From assembly GCF_900637195.1 (NCBI RefSeq), contig NZ_LR134356.1:992001-1056000 (forward strand): a stretch of DNA of 64,000 nucleotides, in the 5' to 3' direction. A program made the position numbers and the translations under genes. Below are positions 54,714 to 63,681 of the stretch, one piece after another. The stretch's first letter is position 1. Every line of letters starts with the position of its first letter. The stretch comes from Mycolicibacterium aurum. Lineage in GTDB: Bacteria; Actinomycetota; Actinomycetes; Mycobacteriales; Mycobacteriaceae. The notes under the pieces are model-generated. The model was not told where the DNA came from, searched no databases, and saw only the letters and a list, made by a program, of their open reading frames with translations.

Positions 54714-56321
54714 ATGCGTTCCCAGGTCCGCGCAGTGGTTCTCGTCGTGGTCTCGCTCATCACCGCCGTGACGCTCGGCGTTGCGTCGGCCTTCGTCTCG
54801 GCGGTGGCGTTCGGCGCCACGGCGCTCATCGTGCCGGGCACGGGGACGCCGAATGCGGATGTGGTCGACGGGTATCGGGAGAATGCGTGGAGCAGGTACA
54901 TCGACGGCGTGGCGTGCACCGAAGACTGTTCCGATCCTGATCTCGTCGGAATCCCGTACCCGGCGTCGTTCTGGCCGGTGAGTTTCATCCCCGGCTGGTG
55001 TGTCACCGGCAGGTGTGACAAGTGGAACGTCTCGGTCGGGGAGGGCACCGAGAATCTGCTGGACGCGCTGGCGCCGTTCCTTGACCCGGAGTCCGACGAA
55101 GACGTCTATATCTTCGGTTACTCGCAGGGCGGTGCGGTCGTCGCGAACGCGCTCGCCGAACTCGCGCTGCTCGATCTGCCCGACTCGGTGAAGGACCGGC
55201 TGAAGACCGTCACCATCGGTGGGATCGAGAACCCCGACGGCGGTCTGTGGCAGCGGTTGGCGTGGCTGCAGCTTTTCCTCGGCAACCCGGTCCCCATCCT
55301 GGACCTGTCGTTCGACCCGGCCATGCCGGTGGACATCGGGATCGACACCACCAGCATCGGTTTCGAGTACGACCCGGTGGTGTACGCCCCGAAGTACTGG
55401 GGCAACCCTTTTGCGATCCTCAACATGATCGCCGCGTTCGACGAGGTGCACGGGTACTACCTGACGCCGAACGAAAACAGCGAGAGCCCCATGGCCTACG
55501 GGTACGACGACGAGACGCTGGCGCCCCAGTTGAACTGCAGCCTCAACCCCGGCAACTGCCGGACCGACAGCTTCGGCAACACCTACATCATGATCCCGGC
55601 GACCTCGCTGCCGCTGACGAATCTCATTCGCTCGCTTGCAGATTCGCTCGGCATCGGTGGGCTGGCGAAGCCGTTCATCGACCTGGTCGAGCCGGTGGTG
55701 CGCGAGCTGGTCGACCTCGGCTACGACTGGAGCGGGAATCCCGGTGTGCCCAGCAGGTCGACCATCCTGCCGTTCAAGATCTTCCAGAACTGGCTCAAGG
55801 TCGGTGTCGATTTCGCGATCGCGGCCGTCAAGGGTGTGGAGGCCTTCATCAGGAACTTCATCCCCGCCCCGGTCGCGCAGAATCCTGATGCCACCACATT
55901 GACTGTGTCGGACGATGAGGGCACGGTCGAGGCCGCTACCGCCGAGTCCGAGACCCTCGCGACGGTGACCCCGCTGCGGAGCACGTCGACGCCGCAGGTG
56001 CCCGCGGTCGAAACAGACGTTGAGGACGCCGACGCCGACGGATCGGCGACTGTCGCGCCGCCGGCCGAGGACGAGGACGGTGTGACCGGCGACGGGGCCG
56101 TACCTGCCGAGGAAAGCGACACCGACGGCGGGGACGCGGACGTCACGACCGGCATCGAGGACGACGTGGACGACGTGGACGTCGACCCCGTGCCCGGCGC
56201 GGAGGACTCCGGCGCGGAGACGGATACCGACGCCGACACCCATACCGATACAGACAGCGATACCGATACAGACGCCGACACCGACACCGGATCGGATACC
56301 GGCGCCCAAGCCGCGGCCTGA
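54714..56321 (+). CDS. PE-PPE-domain serine hydrolase with Asp/Thr-rich tail
   Basis: A 535-residue secreted protein. A signal peptide (AVVLVVVSLITAVTLGVAS) is followed by a PE-PPE domain, an alpha/beta-hydrolase fold found at the C-terminus of some PE and PPE proteins. The start ALIVPGTGTPN and the nucleophile elbow YIFGYSQGGAVVANAL are clear. There is no PE or PPE domain. The last 150 residues are acidic and low complexity, ending in alternating Thr-Asp pairs (DTDTDADTDTG). A -10-like TACACT lies at 54613-54618. Esterase activity on cell-wall lipids is inferred from the family. Confidence 0.85.
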   Translation: MRSQVRAVVLVVVSLITAVTLGVASAFVSAVAFGATALIVPGTGTPNADVVDGYRENAWSRYIDGVACTEDCSDPDLVGIPYPASFWPVSFIPGWCVTGRCDKWNVSVGEGTENLLDALAPFLDPESDEDVYIFGYSQGGAVVANALAELALLDLPDSVKDRLKTVTIGGIENPDGGLWQRLAWLQLFLGNPVPILDLSFDPAMPVDIGIDTTSIGFEYDPVVYAPKYWGNPFAILNMIAAFDEVHGYYLTPNENSESPMAYGYDDETLAPQLNCSLNPGNCRTDSFGNTYIMIPATSLPLTNLIRSLADSLGIGGLAKPFIDLVEPVVRELVDLGYDWSGNPGVPSRSTILPFKIFQNWLKVGVDFAIAAVKGVEAFIRNFIPAPVAQNPDATTLTVSDDEGTVEAATAESETLATVTPLRSTSTPQVPAVETDVEDADADGSATVAPPAEDEDGVTGDGAVPAEESDTDGGDADVTTGIEDDVDDVDVDPVPGAEDSGAETDTDADTHTDTDSDTDTDADTDTGSDTGAQAAA

Positions 56322-56334
56322 GGGCCCTCATGGA

Positions 56335-56366
56335 GAATCCCCCGCATTCAGGCGTGCGGGGGATTC
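56335..56366. terminator. Bidirectional terminator between convergent genes
   Basis: GAATCCCCCGCA at 56335-56346 pairs perfectly with TGCGGGGGATTC at 56355-56366, followed by TT. It lies between the PE-PPE gene and the mycolic acid methyltransferase gene that ends at 56391. Confidence 0.88.
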
Positions 56367-56390
56367 TTCATGTCCGGGATGTTCAGGTGC

Positions 56391-57287
56391 CTAGGCGGCG
56401 GCACCCTGCTTCAGGTAGGTGACGAGGCTGACATCGATGCTCTCGTCGATGAAGTAGTACTGGCACCCGGTCAAGTACTTCATGTACCGGTTGTAGTTCT
56501 CTTCGTCGGTGGCGGCGATCGCCTCGTCCTTGGCAGCTTCGAGCCGGCTGGCCCAGATGCCGAGTGTCTTGATGTAGTGGTTGCGCAGCGACAAGGTCTC
56601 CGGCACCACGAACCCGGCCTTCTCGCCGTGCTCGACCATCATCTGGGTGGTGGGCACGCGGCCGCCCGGGAAGATCTCGGTGATCATGAACTTCACGAAG
56701 CGGGCCAGCTCGAACGTCAGCTTCTTGCCGCGCTCGGCCAAGTCGTACGGGTGGTAGCCCACGCTGCTCTGAACGGTCATGCGGCCGTCCTCGGGCAGGA
56801 TCTCGAAGCACGTCTTGAAGAAGTCGTCCCAGCGGTCCTTGCCGAAATGCTCGAACGCCTCGATCGACACGATCCGGTCGACGGGGGAGTGGAACTGCTC
56901 CCAGCCCTCCAGGCGGACGTCGTAGGTGCGCTCGGAGTCGACGTTGGCCAGCAGCTGGTTGCAGTACGCCTGCTGGTTCTTGCTCAACGTCAGGCCGATG
57001 ACGTTGACGTCGTACTTCTCCATGGCCCGCTGCAACGTCAGGCCCCAGCCGCAGCCGACCTCGAGCAGCGTCATGCCGGGCTTGAGGTCCAGCCGGTCGA
57101 GGTGCTGGTCGACGTTGGCGACCTGCGCCTCGGAGAGCGTGACGTCGGGTCCGGTGAAGAAGGCACAGCTGTACTTACGGGTCGGATCCTGGAAGACACC
57201 GAAGAAGTCGTCCGATAAGTCGTAGTGAGCTTGGATGTCCTCGAAATGAGGAGTCATATCCTTGGTGCCGGTGGATTGATCAGACAT
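56391..57287 (-). CDS. Mycolic acid methyltransferase (MmaA4/Hma-like)
   Basis: A 298-residue S-adenosylmethionine-dependent enzyme of the cyclopropane-mycolate synthase family. It has [20 protein letters not shown], the SAM motif [17 protein letters not shown] and [17 protein letters not shown]. The stretch [20 protein letters not shown] and the ending [10 protein letters not shown] resemble M. tuberculosis MmaA4 more than MmaA1, A2 or A3. MmaA4 makes the hydroxyl branch that leads to oxygenated mycolates. It is next to the MmaA2-like gene, as in the mmaA cluster after rplA. Confidence 0.88.
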   Translation of the reverse strand: MSDQSTGTKDMTPHFEDIQAHYDLSDDFFGVFQDPTRKYSCAFFTGPDVTLSEAQVANVDQHLDRLDLKPGMTLLEVGCGWGLTLQRAMEKYDVNVIGLTLSKNQQAYCNQLLANVDSERTYDVRLEGWEQFHSPVDRIVSIEAFEHFGKDRWDDFFKTCFEILPEDGRMTVQSSVGYHPYDLAERGKKLTFELARFVKFMITEIFPGGRVPTTQMMVEHGEKAGFVVPETLSLRNHYIKTLGIWASRLEAAKDEAIAATDEENYNRYMKYLTGCQYYFIDESIDVSLVTYLKQGAAA

Positions 57288-57444
57288 ATTTCCCCTGCTT
57301 CGTGCTTACTGTTCGGTGCAACAAGATCTCCACGTGATTCTGGAAGACCGTACCGAAGACGCGGCTCAACCTTCTGCAAACACGCGTCTTGACGGACAGA
57401 GCCTAGCGTTTGAGGTCGCCGGCTATCCAATGCGCGTGCGAGCG

Positions 57445-58326
57445 CTACTTGGTGAGCGTGAACTGGTTGACGTCGATGTAGCCGACCCGAAAGCCCTCGG
57501 CGCACCCGGTGAGGTAGTGCATGTAGCGGTCGTAGACCTCCTGGGACTGCACCGCGATGGCCTCGTCCCGATGGGCCTCCAAGGCCTCGGCCCAGCAGTC
57601 CAGCGTGCGGGCGTAGTGCGACTGCAGCGACTGCGTGCGGGTCAGCTCGAATCCCGGCGTCGCGGCGTGCTCGCCGACGAGTTCGATGGTCGGCAGGTAT
57701 CCGCCCGGGAAGATCTCGGTGAGGATGAACTTCACGAACTTGGCCACCGAGATGGTCAGCGGCATGCCGCGCTCCGACATCTGCGGCAGCGTCAACGCCG
57801 TGATGGTGTGCAGCAGCATCACGCCGTCGTCGGGCAGCGCCCGGTACGCCATCGCGAAGAAATCGTCCCAGCGGTCCCTGCCGAAGTGCTCGAACGCGCC
57901 GATCGACACGATGCGGTCGACGGGCTGGTCGAACTGCTCCCACCCCTGCAGCAGCACCGTCTTGGACCGGGCGCTGCCGGTGTCGTCCATCGCGGCGAAC
58001 GCCTTCTCGACGTGTGCCTTCTGGTTCTCGCTCAGCGTCAGGCCGATCACGTTGACGTCGTAGGCCTCGACGGCGCGGATCATGGTGGAGCCCCAGCCGC
58101 AGCCGATGTCCAGGAGCGTCATCCCCGGCTCCAGGCCGAGTTTGCCGAGGGCCAGGTCGACCTTCGCGAGCTGCGCCTCTTCCAAGGTCATGTCGTCGCG
58201 CTCGAAGTATGCGCAGCTGTAGGTCTGCGACGGGTCGAGGAAGAGCCGGAAGAACTCGTCGGACAGGTCGTAGTGTGCCTGGACGTCTTCGAAGTGTGGT
58301 TTGAGTTTTCGCGTTGACGAGGCCAT
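57445..58326 (-). CDS. Mycolic acid methyltransferase (MmaA2-like)
   Basis: A 293-residue paralogue of the previous gene. [60 protein letters not shown] and the ending [11 protein letters not shown] match MmaA2-type proximal cyclopropane synthases best. The ATG at 58326 follows GGAGGGCGCGCG; a frame reaching 58485 lacks support. Only two mmaA-type genes lie between rplA and lipG here, where M. tuberculosis has four. Confidence 0.88.
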   Translation of the reverse strand: MASSTRKLKPHFEDVQAHYDLSDEFFRLFLDPSQTYSCAYFERDDMTLEEAQLAKVDLALGKLGLEPGMTLLDIGCGWGSTMIRAVEAYDVNVIGLTLSENQKAHVEKAFAAMDDTGSARSKTVLLQGWEQFDQPVDRIVSIGAFEHFGRDRWDDFFAMAYRALPDDGVMLLHTITALTLPQMSERGMPLTISVAKFVKFILTEIFPGGYLPTIELVGEHAATPGFELTRTQSLQSHYARTLDCWAEALEAHRDEAIAVQSQEVYDRYMHYLTGCAEGFRVGYIDVNQFTLTK

Positions 58327-58433
58327 CGCGCGCCCTCCAGAGAGCACTGCCCGAAGAGGATCTCCTGAAACGGCGGTCATGTGCCCGCCCAGCATGCTAC
58401 GGACTTTTCCTGATACCCGAATTGACGCTGAAG

Positions 58434-59336
58434 TCAGCCTGCCTCGGCGAACGTGGTCTTCAACTCGCCGACGATGTCGTCCCACAGCGGTTCGGGAAGT
58501 TCATGGCCCATCCCGTCGAAAAGGACCAGCCGCGCCCGCGGAATGGCCCGGGCGATCGCCCGGCCCCCGGACGGTCGCATCAGCTTGTCCGCCTTGCCGT
58601 GGATGACCACCGTGGGAACCGCGATCTGTCGGTCGTACCGCAGCAGGCTGCCGCTGCCGAGGATGGCGGCGAAATGGCGTCCGACGCCGGCCGGGTAGTA
58701 GCAGCGGTCATACCCCTCGATGGCCTCGGCGCGCACCCTGTCCTCCGGCGCCGGGTACCCCGGGCTCCCGATGATCTTGGACACTCGCACGGTGTTGTCG
58801 ATGACCGCCTCGCGAGTAGATCCCTTGGGGCGCTGCAGGATTGCCATGAGCTGGCGTGGTCCCGGAGGTGGAAGTGCCGTCTTGTTGTTGCTCGAGAATA
58901 TGATCCCAAGGGACTGCGTCCGCGGGTGGTGGCGTGCCGCGAAGACCTGCGCGATCATTCCGCCCATCGAGGCGCCCACCACGTGAGCGGTGTCGATGGC
59001 GAGGTGATCCAGTAGCGCCGCGGCGTCGTCGGCCATGTCTTCCAGCGTGTACCCGGCCGGACTGGGCAGCCCGACGTACGACCGCGCCATCCGGGGCAGC
59101 AACGGCGCGCCGGAGCGGCGGTCGGGCAGCTTGCTCGACAGCCCGACGTCGCGGTTGTCGAACCGGATGACCCGCAGCCCCTGGTCGATCAGCTTCTCGC
59201 AGAAACCGTTGCGCCACATCAATAATTGCGCGCCAAGGCCCATGATCAGCAGGACGGCGGGATGGTTCGGGTCGCCCAGGTCCTCATAGTGGATCTCGAC
59301 GTCACCCGACTTCGCGGTGCCGCTACGGATCTCCAT
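58434..59336 (-). CDS. lipG: Alpha/beta hydrolase LipG
   Basis: A 300-residue alpha/beta hydrolase. The nucleophile elbow is [14 protein letters not shown] near residue 120 and the final His is in DGMGHELPE near residue 276. The place right after the mmaA genes and before the ABC1 kinase matches lipG (Rv0646c). Its stop-start junction with the ABC1 gene has no gap, so they share a transcript. The ester or thioester it acts on is not known. Confidence 0.88.
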   Translation of the reverse strand: MEIRSGTAKSGDVEIHYEDLGDPNHPAVLLIMGLGAQLLMWRNGFCEKLIDQGLRVIRFDNRDVGLSSKLPDRRSGAPLLPRMARSYVGLPSPAGYTLEDMADDAAALLDHLAIDTAHVVGASMGGMIAQVFAARHHPRTQSLGIIFSSNNKTALPPPGPRQLMAILQRPKGSTREAVIDNTVRVSKIIGSPGYPAPEDRVRAEAIEGYDRCYYPAGVGRHFAAILGSGSLLRYDRQIAVPTVVIHGKADKLMRPSGGRAIARAIPRARLVLFDGMGHELPEPLWDDIVGELKTTFAEAG

Positions 59337-60692
59337 CTAGGCGTCGAGCTCGTCGGAATGCTCGCGGGACACTTCGACCATGAAGTTCGCGAAGTAGCCC
59401 GTCAGGGCGGGGTCGCTCATCATCTGCCATGTGGGCGCCAGCAGCTTCATGTAGCGCTCCACGTACAGGAACTGCTTGCCGATGAGCACGAGCTCGCGCG
59501 GCAGCTTGACGTCGTAGGCCTCGGCCAGCGTGGAAAGTTGCTTGCCGATCTCGGCATAGCTCAAGTCGCCCAACGACTTCAACGTCAGCGGCTCGGCGAA
59601 CTTCTCCAGGTCCTTCGCCGCCTCCGCCTCCGGCTTCATGGTGCCGACCGCGCCCATCAGCACCACGATCTTGCCCGCGGCGGCGTGGTCCTTCTTGACC
59701 AGCAGCGCGTAGACGAGCTCGCGCAGCAGCCACCGGGTCCGCGGGTCAATGCGGCCCATGATGCCGAAGTCGAAGAACACGATCTTGCCGTCGTCGTCGA
59801 CGTACAGGTTGCCTGCGTGCAGGTCGCCGTGGAACAAGCCGTGGCGCAGGCCGCCCTCGAACACGCTGAACAGCAACGCCTTCACCAACTCGGTGCCGTC
59901 GAAGCCCTTCTTGCGGATCGCGGCGACGTCGTCGATCCGCACGCCCGTCACCCGTTCCATCGTCAGCACGCGCTCGCTGGTCAGGTCCCAGTAGACCTGA
60001 GGGACGCGAATGTTCTTGCCCAGTGGGGAGGCGTGCATGTGCGCCACCCAGGCATCCATCGACTGGGCCTCCAGCCGGAAGTCGAGTTCCTCGGCCAGAT
60101 TGTCGGCGAAGTCGGCGACCACGTCCTGGGCCGAGAGTCGCTGCCCGAGCTTGGCGAACTCGACCAGCCGGGCGCCACGCTTGAGAATCTGCAGGTCGGC
60201 GGCCACGCGGCGGCGGATACCGGGCCGCTGGATCTTGACCACAACCTCCTCGCCGGTGAGCAGCGTCGCATAGTGCACCTGCGCGATCGACGCCGACGCG
60301 AACGGCTTGTCGTCGAATGACGCGAACAGGTTCTTCGGGTCGTCGCCGAGTTCTGCCCGCAGCAGTTTGTGCACGGCCTCGCCGTCGGCAGGGGGAACCC
60401 GATCCAGCAGGCTGCGGAACTCGCGGCTCAGCGGCTCACCGAAAGCGCCCGGGCTCGACGCGATGATCTGGCCGAACTTGACGTAGGTGGGGCCGAGGTC
60501 GGCGAAGGCCTGCGGGATCTGCTTGACGACCTTCTGCTGCAGCGAGCCGCGGCCGGCGAGCTTGCCGACGACGCGGGCGCCGGTGCGGGTTATCTGCCAA
60601 CCTGTCACGCCGATGCGGGCTGCCTCGACCGGAAGCGGTACCCGGTCCAGCCTGGCAACCTCGCGATGTGGTGTCTTGCGCGGTGCACTCAT
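59337..60692 (-). CDS. ABC1/UbiB-family atypical kinase
   Basis: A 451-residue protein. The KxGQ motif typical of ABC1 kinases is VKFGQIIASSPGAFGEPLSR near residue 70; the ATP-binding Lys is in VVVKIQRPGI, and the catalytic and metal sites are HGDLHAGNLYVDDDGK and FFDFGIMG. ABC1/UbiB proteins support lipid or quinone metabolism; M. tuberculosis has Rv0647c here. It lies directly upstream of lipG in one transcript. Confidence 0.9.
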   Translation of the reverse strand: MSAPRKTPHREVARLDRVPLPVEAARIGVTGWQITRTGARVVGKLAGRGSLQQKVVKQIPQAFADLGPTYVKFGQIIASSPGAFGEPLSREFRSLLDRVPPADGEAVHKLLRAELGDDPKNLFASFDDKPFASASIAQVHYATLLTGEEVVVKIQRPGIRRRVAADLQILKRGARLVEFAKLGQRLSAQDVVADFADNLAEELDFRLEAQSMDAWVAHMHASPLGKNIRVPQVYWDLTSERVLTMERVTGVRIDDVAAIRKKGFDGTELVKALLFSVFEGGLRHGLFHGDLHAGNLYVDDDGKIVFFDFGIMGRIDPRTRWLLRELVYALLVKKDHAAAGKIVVLMGAVGTMKPEAEAAKDLEKFAEPLTLKSLGDLSYAEIGKQLSTLAEAYDVKLPRELVLIGKQFLYVERYMKLLAPTWQMMSDPALTGYFANFMVEVSREHSDELDA

Positions 60693-60786
60693 AAGGGGAA
60701 GTGTCTCAAAACGCGCGGCTCATGGGAAAAAGGAGTGGACCGGGTCACAGAATCGCGGGTGCCCCGGGCGTCACACCTCACCGCGT

Positions 60787-61806
60787 TCACGGCGCTGCGG
60801 CAAAGGCGTCTTCCACCTCGGCGCGGCTGCGCACGGGATCGGTGCCGAGGCGATACGTCGGCATGGTGTGGGGTGCGAGGTCCGGATCGATGCCGCCGGC
60901 GACGCGGGCCTTGGCCTGTTCGAACTCGGGCATCGGCCCCGAGGCGACGTGGAGCCCGTTGATCACCGACCACACCGTGGCGCGTCGGGCGGTTCGTTCG
61001 ACGATGTTCGGGTCCCGATGCGCGATCATGCCCTTCGCCCAGGGCGGCATGGTGTCGCGTACCGCCCAGTTGAGCGCCGCCAGGGGCAGCGGGAGGCCGG
61101 GCCCGGTCGCCATGGCTGCGCCGTAGGTGACGGCAAGCTTGGGCAGATAGGACTTCAGGCAGTCCCGCGTCTCCTGTTTGGTGGACGGCAGGTCGGTGCC
61201 GCCGAGGGCCTGACCCACCCGGGCGAACTCCCCGTAATAGCGGTCAAGATCTTTGCCGCGCAACGGTTGTGGGTGATAGAGCTCGTGTGCGGTCGCGATT
61301 CCCCAGACCACGGTCGCGTAGTTCCAGCGCAGCCATTCGGGGTCGTCGGCGTCGTAGCGCGCGCCGTCGGGCCGCGTCCCTTTGATGGTGTGGTGCATCG
61401 AGCGCACGGCGAGTGCGAGCCGTTCGGCGGTCGGGGTGGACCCGTACGCGGTGCCGATGAAGAAGGCGACGGAGTGCCCCAGTCGCGCTCCGAAGCCCTT
61501 CGGATCGAGCGCAGGCATCGGATCGCTTTTGGTTTCGGGTTTGACGAGCCGTGAATGGTGGACGCCCATCCAGTAGATGGACGGGTCGAGTCGTTCAAGG
61601 AAGGCCGCGCACTGCAGCCCGAAGATCAGCGCGTGCACGTGAGAGTGCACATGCCAGACGGCGCTGCCCGGGCCGAACCAGCCCGGGTCGCCCACCGGGC
61701 CGGCGAAGTCCATGCCCCGGAAGAAGTGTGTCCGGACGAGCCGGTCGAATTTCCTGTTCACCTGATCCTGGACCAGATGATGCGCGAGTTGATGCGGCAG
61801 GTACAT
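60787..61806 (-). CDS. DUF2236/MpaB-family oxygenase-like protein
   Basis: A 339-residue protein. The family region shows PGWFGPGSAVWHVHSHVHAL near residue 40 and SVAFFIGTAYGSTPTAERLA near residue 112, then VRSMHHTIKG with the His pair, as in the MpaB and latex-clearing protein family of heme b-containing or related oxygenases. The ligand histidines cannot be assigned with certainty. The ATG at 61806 faces the divergent TetR gene, which likely controls it through the palindrome between them. Confidence 0.8.
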   Translation of the reverse strand: MYLPHQLAHHLVQDQVNRKFDRLVRTHFFRGMDFAGPVGDPGWFGPGSAVWHVHSHVHALIFGLQCAAFLERLDPSIYWMGVHHSRLVKPETKSDPMPALDPKGFGARLGHSVAFFIGTAYGSTPTAERLALAVRSMHHTIKGTRPDGARYDADDPEWLRWNYATVVWGIATAHELYHPQPLRGKDLDRYYGEFARVGQALGGTDLPSTKQETRDCLKSYLPKLAVTYGAAMATGPGLPLPLAALNWAVRDTMPPWAKGMIAHRDPNIVERTARRATVWSVINGLHVASGPMPEFEQAKARVAGGIDPDLAPHTMPTYRLGTDPVRSRAEVEDAFAAAP

Positions 61807-61836
61807 GAAGGCCTTCCGGACGTGGGCACGAAAAAG

Positions 61837-61854
61837 TGGTCACAGCTGTTACCA
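61837..61854. promoter_or_regulatory. TetR operator candidate
   Basis: TGGTCACAGCTGTTACCA at 61837-61854 is an 18-base palindrome with one mismatched pair. It sits between the divergent MpaB-type and TetR genes, 31 bases from the former's start, the usual place for an autoregulated TetR site. Confidence 0.7.
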
Positions 61855-61914
61855 GAATAGCGTTTGGGTACGGATGTGGCCAGAACCCGGCGGTTCCCGC
61901 TTACGCTGTTACCC

Positions 61915-62535
61915 GTGTCAGGCCCGACGTCCCATCCGACGTCCACTCAGACGAGGTGGGCGGGGGTGCCGCTCACCGACCGCCGTGCCGAACGGCGCGG
62001 ACTGCTGGTCGATGCCGCCTTCCGGTTGTTCGGTGACGGCGGGGAGGCCGCACTGTCCGTGCGCTCGGTGTCTCGGGAAAGCGGACTGAACACCCGCTAC
62101 TTCTACGAGAGCTTCTCCGGCACCGATGATCTGCTGGGCGCGGTCTATGACCGGGTGAGCGCCGAACTGGCCGGGGTCGTCGAGCGGGCCATGTCCGAGG
62201 CCGGGGATTCGCTGCGCGCGCGTACCCGCGCAGGCATGGCGGCGGTGTTGCACTTCAGCTCCACCGACCCGCGGCGTGGGCGCGTGTTGTTCACCGATGC
62301 GCGCGCCAACCCGGTGCTCACGGCGCGGCGCGCCGCCACCCAGGACCTGCTGCGCGAAGCGGTGCTAACCGAGGGTGGGCGCGTGCAGCCCGACTCCGAC
62401 CCGGTGGCCGCCGTGGTGGGAGCCGCGATGTACACCGGCGCGATGGCGGAGCTGGCGCAGCAGTGGCTGGCCGGACATCTCGGAGACGACCTCGACGCCG
62501 TCGTCGACCACGCGTTGACGCTCGTGCTGCGCTGA
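61915..62535 (+). CDS. TetR family transcriptional regulator
   Basis: A protein of about 206 residues. The N-terminal helix-turn-helix reads LLVDAAFRLFGDGGEAALSV, then RSVSRESGLNTRYFYESF, with a C-terminal ligand domain. A GTG at 61915 is preferred: a -10-like TACGCT at 61902-61907 would make the mRNA leaderless there. A TTG at 61864 would add 17 residues. It is divergent from the MpaB-type gene. Confidence 0.82.
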   Translation: MSGPTSHPTSTQTRWAGVPLTDRRAERRGLLVDAAFRLFGDGGEAALSVRSVSRESGLNTRYFYESFSGTDDLLGAVYDRVSAELAGVVERAMSEAGDSLRARTRAGMAAVLHFSSTDPRRGRVLFTDARANPVLTARRAATQDLLREAVLTEGGRVQPDSDPVAAVVGAAMYTGAMAELAQQWLAGHLGDDLDAVVDHALTLVLR

Positions 62536-62720
62536 GGTCGTTCCGGTCTGGGCGGCCGCCAGTTTTCTGCCAGCAGACGTTCAATTTCTGCCACCGGAAT
62601 TATTGCCGTGAGCTGCGGGTTCAAGCCATCAGATCATCACGATCTACACCACAGAGACAACGTCGAAACCGCGTGATTGCACTCCACGGCTCCGACCCAG
62701 ACACGGGAAGAGCACCCACC

Positions 62721-63020
62721 ATGAAGAACCTGTCCATCGCCACCGTCACCGCCGCCGCGCTGTCCGCCGCGTTCCTGGGGCTGGCCGCGCCCGCACTGGC
62801 CGCGCCCACCGGAAGCAACGCCGACGCCACGATCAGCCAGCTGGAAGCCCAGGGCAACCGGGTCATCGTCAACCGGCTCTCCGACGCTCCCCTTTCCGAG
62901 GCCTCGGTAGTGAGCGTCAAGCAGGGCGGACAGATCCGCGGGACCGTGCAGGACGATTTCAACGACCGGACCTATCAGCAGACCGTGACCGGAAACGTCT
63001 ACTACGTAGACGTCCGCTGA
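62721..63020 (+). CDS. Small secreted protein, family copy 4 of 4
   Basis: A 99-residue protein with signal peptide (MKNLSIATVTAAALSAAFLG) and family core ATISQLEAQGNRVIVNRLSD, APLSEASVVSVKQGGQ, then DRTYQQTVTGNVYYVDVR. It lies 28 kb from the three tandem copies and is closest to copy 2. The ATG follows GGGAAGAG. A strong terminator follows 15 bases after the stop, so it is a single-gene unit. Confidence 0.82.
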   Translation: MKNLSIATVTAAALSAAFLGLAAPALAAPTGSNADATISQLEAQGNRVIVNRLSDAPLSEASVVSVKQGGQIRGTVQDDFNDRTYQQTVTGNVYYVDVR

Positions 63021-63034
63021 CACGCTGACGACAA

Positions 63035-63066
63035 AAAGGGCCACCTCCCGCGGGAGGTGGCCCTTT
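63035..63066. terminator. Bidirectional terminator
   Basis: AAAGGGCCACCTCCCG at 63035-63050 pairs perfectly with CGGGAGGTGGCCCTTT at 63051-63066, a 32-base palindrome with A and T runs at the ends. It separates the small secreted protein gene from the convergent DinB gene. Confidence 0.92.
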
Positions 63067-63080
63067 GCGTGCGCGGGACG

Positions 63081-63680
63081 TTATGCGCCGGCAGGCGAGA
63101 AAGGCTTCAGCCACTCGGTCTCCGGCCACCCCTCCAGCCCGGCCAACAGCTCATAGAGAGTGGCTCCGTCGATGCTCTCGCGGACGATGTCGCCCTGGCC
63201 TGCGTGCCTGGCCAGCTCCTCGATCAGGTGGAATATCACCCAGCGCACCGACCATGCCGGCACGTCCTTGGGGAACCACGGCACATGCTGCGGAATCGGG
63301 ACCGCCGCGCCCAGATCCGACGTCTCCACCAACCGGATCGTCTCGGCGTTCTGCCGGTCGAACGCGGCCAGGATGTCGGCGAGCGTCTCGTCGTCGCGCA
63401 TCACGAACTCGTCGCCGTAGTCGGCGGCCTGATCCTCCATCGGGCGCTTGTCGCTGTCGCAGAGTTCTGGTGCGGCGGCGACCCGCTCCATCCAGCCGTG
63501 CTGGCACTGCGTCACGTGCTTGATCAGACCGCCGATGGACAGCGCGCTCACCGACGGCGTCGACCGGGCCTGCTCGTCGGTGAGGCCGAACGCGATCGCG
63601 TGGAAGGCGTACTGCTGAGCAGCGAGGTACTCCTTGAGTCCGGCGCGCTCGTCGGCGATGGGTGGCGGCATAGCGGGCAT
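63081..63680 (-). CDS. DinB/DUF664-family (mycothiol-transferase-like) protein
   Basis: A 199-residue four-helix-bundle protein. The metal-binding histidines are seen in GGLIKHVTQCQHGWMERV near residue 54 and WVIFHLIEELARHAGQGDI near residue 149, as in the DinB/mycothiol-dependent enzyme superfamily. Such proteins move mycothiol to substrates or detoxify. It starts one base after the stop of the gene upstream, so they are co-transcribed. The substrate is unknown. Confidence 0.88.
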   Translation of the reverse strand: MPAMPPPIADERAGLKEYLAAQQYAFHAIAFGLTDEQARSTPSVSALSIGGLIKHVTQCQHGWMERVAAAPELCDSDKRPMEDQAADYGDEFVMRDDETLADILAAFDRQNAETIRLVETSDLGAAVPIPQHVPWFPKDVPAWSVRWVIFHLIEELARHAGQGDIVRESIDGATLYELLAGLEGWPETEWLKPFSPAGA

Positions 63681-63681
63681 G

